Shown: piece by piece, positions 16,531 through 28,205 of the stretch | Position numbering within the stretch: the stretch's first letter is position 1 | Layout of the letters: every line of letters starts with the position of its first letter | Source of the DNA: Candidatus Accumulibacter aalborgensis | Lineage (GTDB): Bacteria; Pseudomonadota; Gammaproteobacteria; Burkholderiales; Rhodocyclaceae | Assembly: GCF_900089955.1 (NCBI RefSeq) | Contig: NZ_FLQX01000156.1 | Coordinates: forward strand, 1 to 44,627 | DNA length: 44,627 nt | Direction: 5' to 3' | The notes under the pieces: model-generated | Seen by the model: only the letters and a program-made list of their open reading frames with translations | Database searches by the model: none | What the model was told of the DNA's origin: nothing | Program-made: the position numbers and the translations under genes

Positions 16531-17256
16531 TCAGGCGCGCTTGACGTGCAAGCCGCATTCCTTCGATTGTGGATTTTCCCACCACCAGCGGCCGGCGCGG
16601 ACATCTTCTCCGGGCGTGATCGGCCGCGTGCACGGCGCGCAGCCGATGCTCGGGTAGAACTTGTCGTGCAGCGCGTTGTACGGCACCTGGTTCTGGTTGA
16701 GGTAGGCCCATACTTCGCGTTCGCTCCAGTCGGCGAGCGGGTTGAACTTTTCCAGTCCACCGTTGGCGACGTCGACGCTGCGCATCGGCAGACCGTCGCG
16801 GGTTGCCGCCTGGCTTGCGCGCAGGCCGGTGATCCACGCTTTGCGGCCAGCCAGCGCGCGTTGCAGCGGCTCGACCTTGCGCACGAAGCAGCAGCCCTTG
16901 CGCTGCTCGACCGACTCGTAAAAGCCGTTGATGCCGTTTTCGCTGGTCCAGGTCTCGACCAGATCGTGGCGCGGGAAGTAGAGGCGCAGCGCCAGGCCGT
17001 AGTGCTTCTTCACTTCGGCGATCAGGTCATACGTTTCGAGCGGCAGGCGCCCGGTGTCGAGCGAGAAGATCTCGATGGCGAGCTGGTCGCGATGGATCAG
17101 ATCGGTGAGCACCATGTCTTCGGCACCGAGGCTGCTGGCAAAAGCCGCCGGCGAGAAATCGTCGGCGATGGCACGCAACAGCGTGCGCGCGGCGGCAACG
17201 CGGGCGGCAAGGCCGTCGAGCAGGGCCGGGTCGTCGAGCTTGAGCCGCGCGTTCAT
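16531..17256 (-). CDS. cysH: Assimilatory adenylylsulfate (APS) reductase
   Basis: The 241-residue protein is a PAPS/APS-reductase-family PP-loop enzyme. Cys122-Cys123 and Cys206-x-x-Cys209 are the 4Fe-4S ligands that mark the APS-using type, and the catalytic Cys is in ECGLH at 233-237. It reduces APS to sulfite with thioredoxin. The absence of a CysC (APS kinase) domain in the cluster agrees. The ATG overlaps the DUF934 stop by four bases. Start 17256 gives MNARLKLDDP. Confidence 0.95.
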   Translation of the reverse strand: MNARLKLDDPALLDGLAARVAAARTLLRAIADDFSPAAFASSLGAEDMVLTDLIHRDQLAIEIFSLDTGRLPLETYDLIAEVKKHYGLALRLYFPRHDLVETWTSENGINGFYESVEQRKGCCFVRKVEPLQRALAGRKAWITGLRASQAATRDGLPMRSVDVANGGLEKFNPLADWSEREVWAYLNQNQVPYNALHDKFYPSIGCAPCTRPITPGEDVRAGRWWWENPQSKECGLHVKRA

Positions 17257-17774
17257 GCCGGCTCCTGGGCGACGCGGCGCATGAAGAGCGGCTGCGTCTG
17301 GTCGGCTGCCGCCTGGTAGGTTTCGCTGAAGACGTGCAAGCCAGCCAGCGCTTTGTCGATGTCCTTGTCGGCACGCAGCGCATAGGCGTCGATGCCGCAA
17401 CGGCGCATGTAGAAGAGCTGATCGTGCAGAACGTCGCCCAGCGCGCGAATCTCGCCCTGGTAGCCGTAGCGCTCACGCAGCAGGCGGGCGCTGGAGTAGC
17501 TGCGGCCGTCGGTAAACTTCGGGAAGTTGACGCCGATCACGGCGAAACGGTCGACGTCGCCGGCCAACGCTTCGGGCCCCTCATCGCTGTCGAGCCAGAC
17601 GCCGAGCGGCCGCTGGCCGGCGATCAGTTCGGCGCGGCGCGCCAGCCAGATGGAGAGCGGCAGGAGCACCAGCCCGTCCGGCAGGGCGACCGCTTCCGGC
17701 GCCTCGCCATCGGCCGGAGTGAGGACCTGCCAGTCGTCCTCGACGATGCTTTCGTTCTTGATGATTCTAGGCAT
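17253..17774 (-). CDS. DUF934 family protein of the sulfite-reduction operon
   Basis: The 173-residue protein has the DUF934 signature (FTDGRSYSSARLLRERYGY and RALGDVLHDQLFYMRRCG). The family is nearly always encoded between sulfite/nitrite reductase and CysH, as here. It is thought to help sulfite reductase, perhaps in electron transfer or assembly, but no activity is known to me. No iron-sulfur Cys motif is seen. The ATG lies inside the last codons of cysI (eight-base overlap), and the stop overlaps cysH. Confidence 0.88.
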   Translation of the reverse strand: MPRIIKNESIVEDDWQVLTPADGEAPEAVALPDGLVLLPLSIWLARRAELIAGQRPLGVWLDSDEGPEALAGDVDRFAVIGVNFPKFTDGRSYSSARLLRERYGYQGEIRALGDVLHDQLFYMRRCGIDAYALRADKDIDKALAGLHVFSETYQAAADQTQPLFMRRVAQEPA

Positions 17775-19476
17775 TGACCAGTTCCCTTTCGCTGCTGTCA
17801 ATCTTGGCCGCGCGCCGGCGGTCGCGGCCGATGTACGCTCTGGCCTTGAACGGTTCCATGCCGATGCGCTGCCAGGTGTCGATGAAGCGCTCGCTGGCGC
17901 TGCGGTTTTCGAGATAGACGTCGATCAGCGCGGCGATGACCAGCGGCACTTCCTGCGCGTAGAACGACGGGCCGATCACCTTGCCGATCGCCGCCGCGTT
18001 GCCTTGCTGGCCGCCGACGGTGATCTGATACCACTCTTCGTTGTTCTTGTCGACGCCGAGGATGCCGATGTTGGCCACATGATGGTGGCCGCAGGAATTC
18101 ATGCAGCCGGAAATGTTGAGCGAAATGTCGCCGATATCGTGGAGGTAGTCGAGGTCGTCGAACTTCTGCTGCACCGCGTCGGCAATCGGAATCGAACGCG
18201 CATTGGCCAGCGAGCAGAGATCGCCGCCGGGGCAGCAGATCATGTCGGTCAGCAGACCGATGTTCGCCGTCGCCAGCCGGTGGCTGCGAGCGATCTGCCA
18301 GACTTCATACAGGTCGCTCTGTCTGACGTCGGCGAGCACCACGTTCTGCTCGTGGCTGACGCGCAACTCGCCAAAACTGAAACGATCGGCGAGGTCGGCA
18401 ACGGCGACCATCTGCGTATCGGTGATGTCGCCGGGAGCGACTCCCGGCGCTTTCAGCGACAGGGTGACGGCGGCGTAGCCGGGCGTCTTGTGGGCCTGGA
18501 CGCAACGCTTGACCCAGTTGGCAAAGGCCTTGTCGGTCGTCAGCCGGGCTGCATGGGCCGGGTCTGCCGCGGGCAAGGTCTCCCAGGCGGGCGGCGTGAA
18601 ATGGGCCGCGATGCGCTCGAACTCGGCGTCGCTCACCGTCGTCGGGCCGTCCTCCAGGTGCGCCCACTCGTCCTCGACCTGGCGGGTGAATTCCTCGACA
18701 CCCAGCGCCTGGAGGAGGATCTTGATGCGTGCCTTGTACATGTTGTCGCGGCGGCCGTAGCGGTTGTACACGCGCAGGATGGCGTCGAGGTAGGAGAGCA
18801 GATGGCGGCGCGGCAGGAAGTCGCGAATCGGCTTGCCGAGGATAGGCGTCCGTCCGAGACCACCACCGACAAAGACGCGGAAACCGATCTCGCCGCTGTC
18901 GTCGATGCGCAGATCGAGGCCGATATCGTGCGCCCGAATCACCGCGCGATCAGCGGCGGCGGCATTGACGGCGATCTTGAACTTGCGCGGCAGGAAAGCG
19001 AATTCTGGATGGAAAGTCGACCATTGGCGCATCAGTTCGCAGTACGGGCGCGGGTCGGCCCGCTCGTCGGGCGCACAGCCGGCGAAGTGGTCGGTGGTGA
19101 TGTTGCGCACACAATTGCCCGAGGTCTGCACGGCATGCATCTCGACGCTCGCCAGTTCAGCCAGGATATCCGGCGTTTCTTCGAACTGTGGCCAGTTGAG
19201 CTGCATGTTCTGGCGCGTCGTGAAGTGCCCGAAGCTGCGGTCGTAGCGGCGCGAGATTTCGGCCAGCTTGCGCAGTTGCGTGCTGGCGAGCATGCCGTAG
19301 GGGATGGCGATGCGCAGCATCGGGCCGTGACGCTGGATGTAGAGGCCGTTCTGCAGGCGAAGCGGGCGCAACTCGTCGGTCGACAGTTCGCCGGCCAGAT
19401 GACGGGCGATCTGGTCGCGATACTGGGCGACGCGCTCGTCGATGATTTGTTGGTCAGTGCTGTCGTAGCGATACAT
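17767..19476 (-). CDS. cysI: Sulfite reductase hemoprotein (nitrite/sulfite reductase family)
   Basis: The 569-residue protein has the sirohaem/4Fe-4S reductase layout: two related halves with TRQNMQLNW near residue 90, and the Cys pairs near residues 413-420 (CCPGGDLC) and 455-460 (SGCMNSC) that bind the cluster-sirohaem unit. It reduces sulfite to sulfide with six electrons. GAAAGGAGC lies before the ATG at 19476. A separate cysJ-type flavoprotein is not in the window, so the electron donor is unclear. It heads the cysI-DUF934-cysH-cysD-cysN series. Confidence 0.94.
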   Translation of the reverse strand: MYRYDSTDQQIIDERVAQYRDQIARHLAGELSTDELRPLRLQNGLYIQRHGPMLRIAIPYGMLASTQLRKLAEISRRYDRSFGHFTTRQNMQLNWPQFEETPDILAELASVEMHAVQTSGNCVRNITTDHFAGCAPDERADPRPYCELMRQWSTFHPEFAFLPRKFKIAVNAAAADRAVIRAHDIGLDLRIDDSGEIGFRVFVGGGLGRTPILGKPIRDFLPRRHLLSYLDAILRVYNRYGRRDNMYKARIKILLQALGVEEFTRQVEDEWAHLEDGPTTVSDAEFERIAAHFTPPAWETLPAADPAHAARLTTDKAFANWVKRCVQAHKTPGYAAVTLSLKAPGVAPGDITDTQMVAVADLADRFSFGELRVSHEQNVVLADVRQSDLYEVWQIARSHRLATANIGLLTDMICCPGGDLCSLANARSIPIADAVQQKFDDLDYLHDIGDISLNISGCMNSCGHHHVANIGILGVDKNNEEWYQITVGGQQGNAAAIGKVIGPSFYAQEVPLVIAALIDVYLENRSASERFIDTWQRIGMEPFKARAYIGRDRRRAAKIDSSERELVNA

Positions 19477-19531
19477 TGCTCGCTCCTTTCATGAATGAGT
19501 CTCTGGCCGCGCTCAGGCGGTACCCGTGCGA

Positions 19532-20314
19532 CTACTGGGCAATCAGTTTGCCGCCGATCAACAGCAGCATGCCAGCCAGCGCCGGGCGGAGGAAACGCTC
19601 CGGGATCCTTGCCGAGGCGTGGCTGCCAAGCCAGATGCCGGGCAGGGAGCCGACCAGCAGGCTGCCGAGCAGCGACCAATCGACGCTGCCGATCAGCCAG
19701 TGGCCGAGGCCGGCAATCAGCGTCAGCGGAACGGCGTGCGCCACATCGCTGCCGATGATGCGGATCGCCGGTAGCCGGGGATAGAGGTAGAACAGCACGG
19801 CGACGCCGAGCGCGCCGGCACCCACCGAAGAAATGGACACCAGAACGCCGAGCAGGGCACCGACAGCCACCGTGATCGGCGCCCGCAACTGCGTGTGCGC
19901 AGTGTCTTCGGCGTGCGCCAGCGCCTGCTGTTGCAGTTTCTGCCGAAAGATGATCGCAGCCGCGGTGAGCAGCAGGGCGATACCGAGCGAGAACGAAATG
20001 ACGTGCGAGACGGCGGCGCTCTGCTTGGGCAGGAACGACAGCGCCCAGATGGTCAATGCCGCTGCCGGAATGCTGCCGCTGGCCAACAGACGGGTGATGC
20101 GCCAGTCGACGTGGCCCTTGCGGCCATGGACGATGGTGCCGCCGGCTTTGGTGATCGCCGCATAGAGCAGGTCGGTACCCACTGCCGTCGCCGGGTGGAT
20201 GCCGAAAAGCAGCACCAGCAACGGCGTCATCAGCGAACCGCCACCGACACCGGTGAGTCCGACGATAGCGCCGACGACAAAACCCGACAGGGTGTACATC
20301 CAGTTCCAGTCCAT
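19532..20314 (-). CDS. TauE/SafE-family sulfite exporter-like membrane protein
   Basis: The 260-residue protein is almost all hydrophobic, with about eight membrane helices and the duplicated family motif (GAIVGLTGVGGGSLMTPLL near residue 12, and VSISSVGAGALGVAVLFYLY near residue 145). Members export sulfite, organosulfonates or related anions, or import sulfate. It is the first gene of the cys operon, 55 bases before cysI and divergent from cysB, so transport of sulfate or release of excess sulfite is likely. ATG 20314 is chosen over an upstream in-frame ATG because it gives a short N-terminus. Confidence 0.85.
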   Translation of the reverse strand: MDWNWMYTLSGFVVGAIVGLTGVGGGSLMTPLLVLLFGIHPATAVGTDLLYAAITKAGGTIVHGRKGHVDWRITRLLASGSIPAAALTIWALSFLPKQSAAVSHVISFSLGIALLLTAAAIIFRQKLQQQALAHAEDTAHTQLRAPITVAVGALLGVLVSISSVGAGALGVAVLFYLYPRLPAIRIIGSDVAHAVPLTLIAGLGHWLIGSVDWSLLGSLLVGSLPGIWLGSHASARIPERFLRPALAGMLLLIGGKLIAQ

Positions 20315-20417
20315 GACCCGCCACCGCAAGAAAGTACGCACATCGTAGCAGCGCACTTATTGATGGAAAAAGAATATTAAGTTAGATTATTATAACCAAT
20401 GGCAATTTGGAGCAGCA
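20315..20417. promoter_or_regulatory. Divergent cys operon / cysB control region
   Basis: The 103 bases between the TauE-like gene and cysB include a strongly AT-rich block (about 20355-20405, containing TATTAAGTTAGATTATTATA) in an otherwise GC-rich window. CysB-type regulators bind degenerate AT-rich sites next to such promoters, and the promoters of both genes must lie here. I cannot place single sites with confidence. Confidence 0.55.
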
Positions 20418-21365
20418 ATGAAACTCCAGCAACTGCGCTACCTCGTCGAAGTGGCGCGTCACGGCCTCAACGTGTCGGCAGCAGCGGAGGCGCTATTCAC
20501 CTCGCAACCGGGGATTTCCAAGCAGATCGGCTTGCTCGAAGACGAACTTGGCGTGATGGTCTTCGAGCGTAGCGGCAAGCGCTTGACGGCGATCACCGAG
20601 CCGGGCAAGGCAGTTCTGGAAATCGCCGAGCGTATCCTGCGCGATGCCGAGAACATTCGGCGCGTCGGCGAGGAGTACGCCGGCGGTGATTCCGGTAGTC
20701 TGGTCATCGCCACGACGCATACGCAGGCGCGCTACGCGCTGCCGGCAGTGGTCAAGAGCTTTGTCGAGCGCCATCCCAGGGTCAGGCTGTCATTACACCA
20801 GGGGAATCCGACACAGATCGCCGAGTGGACGCTGAAAGGCGAGGCCAACGTCGCCATCGCTACCGAAGCGCTCGACCAGTATCCGCAACTGGTGATGCTC
20901 CCTTGTTACCAGTGGGTGCACTGCGTGATCGCTCCCGAAGGGCATCCGATTGTCGGCGACAAGCCCTTGTCGCTGGCCGCTCTCGCGCGCTGGCCCTTGA
21001 TCACCTATGACTCGGCTTTTACCGGTCGCTCGCGGATCAACAAGGCCTTCGAACTGGCGCAACTGACGCCCAACGTGGTGCTCACCGCGATCGACGCCGA
21101 CGTCATCAAGACCTACGTCAGCCTGGGGCTGGGGCTCGGCATTATCGCGCGCATGGCTTTCGATGCGGTGCGCGACGTCGGGCTGCAGGCGATGGCCGCA
21201 GAACATCTGTTCGGATCGAACACGACGCGCATCGGCTTGCGCCGTGGCACGCACATTCGGCGCTACGAATACGACTTCATCGAACTGTTCGCCCCGCATC
21301 TGAACCGCAAGGCGGTGGACATGGCGATGGCTGGCGCCCGGCCCGATGACGAGTATCAACTCTGA
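20418..21365 (+). CDS. cysB: LysR-type regulator of sulfur assimilation
   Basis: The 315-residue protein has an N-terminal winged HTH (AAAEALFTSQPGISKQIGLLE) and a ligand-binding domain. The stretch ATTHTQARYALP and GNPTQIAEW are typical of CysB/Cbl. CysB activates sulfate assimilation genes when bound to N-acetylserine or O-acetylserine. It is transcribed away from the TauE-cysI-cysH-cysDN operon that it most likely controls. Confidence 0.93.
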   Translation: MKLQQLRYLVEVARHGLNVSAAAEALFTSQPGISKQIGLLEDELGVMVFERSGKRLTAITEPGKAVLEIAERILRDAENIRRVGEEYAGGDSGSLVIATTHTQARYALPAVVKSFVERHPRVRLSLHQGNPTQIAEWTLKGEANVAIATEALDQYPQLVMLPCYQWVHCVIAPEGHPIVGDKPLSLAALARWPLITYDSAFTGRSRINKAFELAQLTPNVVLTAIDADVIKTYVSLGLGLGIIARMAFDAVRDVGLQAMAAEHLFGSNTTRIGLRRGTHIRRYEYDFIELFAPHLNRKAVDMAMAGARPDDEYQL

Positions 21366-21457
21366 GCAGCGACTTCCGGCAACGGTCGGCGATGGTGGTT
21401 CCGGTGGTCGTATTCCGCTAGTATCCGTCTTCCGGCTTCGCTATTGGTTTGCGCTCG

Positions 21458-22696
21458 ATGACTCTGAGAATCGACCTGAAGAGCGCCATTCTGGCGCTGT
21501 CCGACGCTCTCGACCTGGTCGGGGTGAATGACTTTCAGCACGGCAAGCGCGTCGCGATGATCGCGCGCGAGACGGCGCTGGTGCTGGGCCTGTCGGAAAG
21601 TCGGCTGAACCGGCTGGTTTGCGGCTGCCTGTTGCACGATCTCGGCGTATCGTCCACCGCGGTGCAACGGCGCTTGCTGCGCGACACCGAGTGGGGCGAC
21701 CGGCACGTCCACTGCGAGACCGGATATCGACTACTACAGCCCTTCGTCCACCTGTCGCTGGTGGCCAAGGCCATCCGCTATCACCATACGCCGTGGGTGG
21801 ACCTGCCCGCCGGTCTGGACGAGGTCGACGCGCTGGACAGCAACCTGATCCTGCTCGGCGACCGGGTGGACGCCATGCTTCTTCTACGTGGCCTGGAAAA
21901 CCCGCTGTTCCACCGGGACGGGGTCGTCGAAGAGATCGCTACGCTGGCCGGCCGCGAACTGTGCCCGGACGCGGTTCAGGCTTTCCTCGCCGCCGCCGCG
22001 CGAGAAGCGTTCTGGATTGCCCTGGCTCCGCGCCATGTGCACCGCTATCTGATGGACCTGGCGCTAGACGACTGGCGGGTGGTGATCGACTTCCCGCAGT
22101 TTGGCGATGTGGCGCGCCTGATTTCGACCATCGTCGACGCCAAGAGCCACTTTACGGCGGCCCACTCGCTGGGTGTCGCGCAGCTCGCCCGCTACCTGGG
22201 AGAACGGGTGGGACTGACTGGCGATGCGCTGGCCGAAGTCGAGGTCGCCGGTCTGATGCACGACGTGGGCAAGCTCTGCGTACCGGACGAAATCATCGAC
22301 AAGCGCGCCCAACTGACCCCCCTGGAATTCTCGGTGATGGAGCGACACAGTTTTGAAACCTACCAGATCCTGCGCCATATTCCGGGCCTCGAGCAGGTCG
22401 CCGAGTGGGCCGCTTTTCATCATGAGGCACTCAACGGCTGTGGTTACCCCTTTCGCCGCAACGGCGATTGTCTCTCGCGCGAGGCGCGCCTGGTCGCCGT
22501 GGCGGATGTTTTCCAGGCCCTGGCGCAGGAGCGCCCCTACCGCGGTGCGCAACCCCTTGAAAAGATCGAGCGCGTCCTGGGCGATTTCGTCGCCCGGGGC
22601 GTGCTCGATGGCGAACTCGTCGCCTTGGCCTGCGAGAATCTGGATGGCAGTTGGTTGGCCGCGACCCAGCCGCTGACCGACATTCCTTGCCGGTAA
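21458..22696 (+). CDS. Double-HD protein with HD-GYP phosphodiesterase domain
   Basis: The 412-residue protein has two HD segments. The first is near residues 28-130 (HGKRVAM, CLLHDLGV, AIRYHHTP). The second, from about residue 230, has AHSLGVAQLARYL, GLMHDVGKLCVPDEI and HHEALNGCGYPF, which is the full HHExxNGxGYP signature of c-di-GMP phosphodiesterases. The second domain should therefore degrade c-di-GMP. The role of the first is unknown. ATG 21458 is used; an in-frame TTG lies nine bases upstream. The gene lies 92 bases after cysB. Confidence 0.82.
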   Translation: MTLRIDLKSAILALSDALDLVGVNDFQHGKRVAMIARETALVLGLSESRLNRLVCGCLLHDLGVSSTAVQRRLLRDTEWGDRHVHCETGYRLLQPFVHLSLVAKAIRYHHTPWVDLPAGLDEVDALDSNLILLGDRVDAMLLLRGLENPLFHRDGVVEEIATLAGRELCPDAVQAFLAAAAREAFWIALAPRHVHRYLMDLALDDWRVVIDFPQFGDVARLISTIVDAKSHFTAAHSLGVAQLARYLGERVGLTGDALAEVEVAGLMHDVGKLCVPDEIIDKRAQLTPLEFSVMERHSFETYQILRHIPGLEQVAEWAAFHHEALNGCGYPFRRNGDCLSREARLVAVADVFQALAQERPYRGAQPLEKIERVLGDFVARGVLDGELVALACENLDGSWLAATQPLTDIPCR

Positions 22697-22721
22697 GCAG
22701 CAGGTGCGAACCATTGAGAGC

Positions 22722-23516
22722 ATGAGCGATGGACATGTTGCTGAGCGTGGCGATCCGGCGAGCGCCGGCCTGGTCATCACCTGCGAGCACGGCGGCAACC
22801 GGATTCCCCCGCTGTATCACGAGCTGTTCGCTTCCTGTCGGGAACTGCTCGACAGCCACCGCGGTTACGATCCGGGTGCGCTGATCATGGCCAGAGATCT
22901 GGCCCGCGCATTCGCCGCGCCACTGGTCACCTCCACGGTCAGCCGTCTGCTGGTTGATCTGAATCGATCGGTCGGCCATCCGCGCCTCCATTCCGAGGCG
23001 TCCCGCCAGGTGCCGGCCGAGCCACGGGAGCGGATCCTGACGCGCTACTACCAGCCTTATCGGGCGCAAGCCGAGCGCCTGGTTGGTCAGGCAATAGCCG
23101 AGCATGGACTGGCCATCCACGTCTCGTCGCACAGCTTTACACCCGAGCTGGACGGAAAGGTACGCCACGCCGACATCGGCCTGCTCTATGACCCGGGTCG
23201 CCCGGGCGAGGTCCTTCTCTGCGAGCGCTGGCAGGCATCGCTCAGGGCTTGTGGTCCTGGACTGACCGTTCGTCGCAATTACCCGTACGCCGGCAAAGGC
23301 GACGGCCTGACGGCCTCGTTTCGCCAGCGCCTGCCACCCAGCGCCTACATCGGCGTCGAACTCGAGGTCAACCAGAAGCATGTCGCCAGCGGAGGACGAC
23401 ATTGGCGCTGCATGCGCCGCTTGATCGTCGAGTCCTTGCGTCGCGCGCTCGCCGATCCGCGTCACGCCCAGGGGTGCGAACTGGCGCACAATGCTTTAGA
23501 CTCGCCGCTGGCGTGA
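22722..23516 (+). CDS. N-formylglutamate amidohydrolase-family protein
   Basis: The 264-residue protein carries the family's CEHGGNRIP near residue 20, SRLLVDLNRS near 80, HVSSHSFTP near 135 and a late GVELEVNQ segment. These metal-dependent hydrolases cleave N-formylglutamate to formate and glutamate, but many members found outside histidine operons have unknown substrates. No hut genes are nearby. ATG 22722 is preferred; GTG 22704 is in frame. It follows the HD-GYP gene closely and may share its transcript. Confidence 0.78.
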   Translation: MSDGHVAERGDPASAGLVITCEHGGNRIPPLYHELFASCRELLDSHRGYDPGALIMARDLARAFAAPLVTSTVSRLLVDLNRSVGHPRLHSEASRQVPAEPRERILTRYYQPYRAQAERLVGQAIAEHGLAIHVSSHSFTPELDGKVRHADIGLLYDPGRPGEVLLCERWQASLRACGPGLTVRRNYPYAGKGDGLTASFRQRLPPSAYIGVELEVNQKHVASGGRHWRCMRRLIVESLRRALADPRHAQGCELAHNALDSPLA

Positions 23517-23579
23517 ATCGCCGGTCGGCGATTGACGATTGCTCACTCACCAGGGTCAGGGAATGGAGGAAGTATTGAA

Positions 23580-26159
<2,580 letters not shown>

Positions 26160-26164
26160 GCTAG

Positions 26165-26191
26165 GGCAGGGGACGAGTCGAGTCCCCTGCC
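26165..26191. terminator. Hairpin at the end of glgP
   Basis: GGCAGGGGAC and GTCCCCTGCC form a perfect ten-base stem with a seven-base loop, six bases after the glgP stop. It could end transcription of glgP, or of glgE from the other side. No clear run of T follows, so this may be a processing or stabilising hairpin. Confidence 0.55.
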
Positions 26192-26202
26192 ACTAACTCC
26201 TG

Positions 26203-26223
26203 GCCCCGGCCGTGCGCCGGGGC
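26203..26223. terminator. Second hairpin between glgP and glgE
   Basis: GCCCCGGC and GCCGGGGC form a perfect eight-base stem around a five-base loop, 12 bases after the first hairpin and 20 bases from the glgE stop. The two together look like a bidirectional terminator region between convergent genes. A T run is again missing. Confidence 0.5.
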
Positions 26224-26243
26224 TGGCCTGAACCGCCGCCTTT

Positions 26244-28205
26244 CTACCAGCGGCGGATCTTGATGATATGGGCCATCTTGGTGGTCGGACTGAGTTCGAT
26301 GTAGACCGATGAGCCGCTCCAGCGGTAGCGCTCGTCGGAGAGCAGGTCGTCCGCCTGGTACTGTTCGTCCTCGGCGATGCCGAAGGTGGCGAGCGGTATG
26401 TGCAGGTTCGCATACTGTTTGTGGAAGGGGTCGAGGTTGACCACGCAAACAATGATGTCCGACAGATCATCGGTCATCTTGGCATAGGCGATCATCTGCG
26501 GGTTATCCACAGCCAGGAAACGGACATGGTTATAGGTCTGCAGAGCCGGTGAGTCATGGCGGATCTGATTGATGCGGGTAATGATGTGCGTGATGTTGCC
26601 GGCTGCCTTCCAGTTGCGCACCCTGATCTCGTACTTCTCCGAGTCCAGGTACTCTTCCTTGCCCGGAAGGGCCGCGTTTTCGCACAGCTCGTAGCCGCTG
26701 TAGATGCCGTAGACACTGGATAAGGTCGCGGCCAGAACGGCCCGTACGATGAACGCCGGCCGGCCGCCGTACTGCAGGATCGGCGGCAGAATGTCCGGCG
26801 TATTGGCGAAGAAGTTGCCGGTGAAGTACTCCTTCATCTCGCCGCTGGTCAACTCGCTGACATACTCGGTGAGTTCCTCCTTCTCGTTGCGCCAGGTGAA
26901 GTAGGTGTAGGACTGGGCGAATCCGACTTTAGCCAGCAGTCGCATCATTTTCGGCCTGGTAAACGCCTCGGCCAGGAAAATGACTTCCGGGTGCCGCCGG
27001 TGCACTTCGCCGATCACCCATTCCCAGAATGGCACCGGCTTGGTGTGCGGATTGTCGACGCGGAAAGTAGTGACGCCCTTGTCAACCCAGAACAGGAAGA
27101 TCTTGAGCATTTCCTGCCACAGTCCGGCGCGGTCGCTGGTCCCGAAGTTGAGCGGGTAGACGTCCTGATACTTCTTGGGCGGGTTTTCGGCGTACTTGAT
27201 CGATCCGTCCGGACGATGGAAAAACCAGTCTGGATGCTCGGCGACGTACGGATGCTCCGGTGAGCAGTTCATCACATAATCGAGCGCGATCTCGATCCTC
27301 AGATCACGACAAGTGGCGACAAACTGATCCCAGTCGTCCCAGGTGCCAAGCTGGGGCTCGAGCGCCATGTGACCGCCATGTTCGTTGCCAATCGCCCACG
27401 GACTGCCGACGTCGCCGGGTACGGCGACCAGGCTGTTGTTCTTGCCCTTGCGGAAGCTGTGCCCGATGGGGTGAATCGGCGGCAGATAGACGACGTCGAA
27501 GCCCATCGCCTTGACCTCGCGCAGGCGGCGGATGCTGTCCTGCAGAGTGCCATGCCGGTACGGCATGGTACCTTGCGAACGCGGAAAGAACTCGTACCAG
27601 GCGGCAAAACGCGTGATTGGCCGATTGACCAGAATCGCCAGCGGGGGCGCCAGTTCGTAGCCCTCGCTGCGATCGGGACAACTGGCCATCGATCTGCGCA
27701 TCACGCTGCCGATCCCCAGATCGATGGCGCCTTGCTGTTCACCGGCAGCGAGCGCACTTTCGATGGCGGTGATGATGCCGTTGATGCGCGCGCGCTCCGC
27801 CCCTGGCGCCAATGCAGCCGACGTTTTCAGGATCACCAGCCCCTCGAGCAGTTCGCTGTTCAGGTTGGCACCGGGAACGTTCTTTTTGGTGATCTCGTCC
27901 ACCCACGACAGATAACGCTCGGCGTACGCTTCGATGGTGTACTCCCAGCGACCGATCGCGGCGACCGTGAACTCGCCGTGCCAACGGTCGTTGTCGCCCT
28001 GGGTCATCGGGCTTTCGTGCCACCTTTTCTCGCCGACCTTGCGCACCTTGAGTACCGCAGCCAGTTTGTCGTGACCTTCCTTGTAGATGTCGGCGCTGAC
28101 CACGACTCTCTCGCCGACGACGCGCTTGATCGGAAAACGGCCGCCGTCGACCTGCGGCTCGACCGCTTCGATGATCACTCGCGGGTAGTCCTGGGGAATC
28201 ATCAT
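26244..28205 (-). CDS. glgE: Alpha-1,4-glucan:maltose-1-phosphate maltosyltransferase
   Basis: The 653-residue protein is a GH13 enzyme of the GlgE subfamily. It has an N-terminal beta domain (DGGRFPIKRVVGERVVVSAD), the barrel with WYEFFPRSQG, DVVYLPPIHPIGHSFRKGKN, nucleophile Asp in FRVDNPHTKP and acid Glu in FLAEAFTRPKMM. It extends alpha-1,4-glucan with maltose from maltose-1-phosphate. Its start lies inside the end of the glycosyltransferase gene (ATGA overlap), which fits the GlgM-GlgE pair. The ATG at 28205 follows GGAGGAGGAG. Confidence 0.94.
   Translation of the reverse strand: MMIPQDYPRVIIEAVEPQVDGGRFPIKRVVGERVVVSADIYKEGHDKLAAVLKVRKVGEKRWHESPMTQGDNDRWHGEFTVAAIGRWEYTIEAYAERYLSWVDEITKKNVPGANLNSELLEGLVILKTSAALAPGAERARINGIITAIESALAAGEQQGAIDLGIGSVMRRSMASCPDRSEGYELAPPLAILVNRPITRFAAWYEFFPRSQGTMPYRHGTLQDSIRRLREVKAMGFDVVYLPPIHPIGHSFRKGKNNSLVAVPGDVGSPWAIGNEHGGHMALEPQLGTWDDWDQFVATCRDLRIEIALDYVMNCSPEHPYVAEHPDWFFHRPDGSIKYAENPPKKYQDVYPLNFGTSDRAGLWQEMLKIFLFWVDKGVTTFRVDNPHTKPVPFWEWVIGEVHRRHPEVIFLAEAFTRPKMMRLLAKVGFAQSYTYFTWRNEKEELTEYVSELTSGEMKEYFTGNFFANTPDILPPILQYGGRPAFIVRAVLAATLSSVYGIYSGYELCENAALPGKEEYLDSEKYEIRVRNWKAAGNITHIITRINQIRHDSPALQTYNHVRFLAVDNPQMIAYAKMTDDLSDIIVCVVNLDPFHKQYANLHIPLATFGIAEDEQYQADDLLSDERYRWSGSSVYIELSPTTKMAHIIKIRRW

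Noticed and set aside
17527-19494. 655-codon plus-strand frame opposite cysI
   Set aside because: It shadows the clear sulfite reductase on the other strand and encodes no recognisable motif.
26165-26223. Tandem hairpins as possible CRISPR or REP array
   Set aside because: Only two unrelated stems without repeat identity or spacers; a convergent terminator region is simpler.
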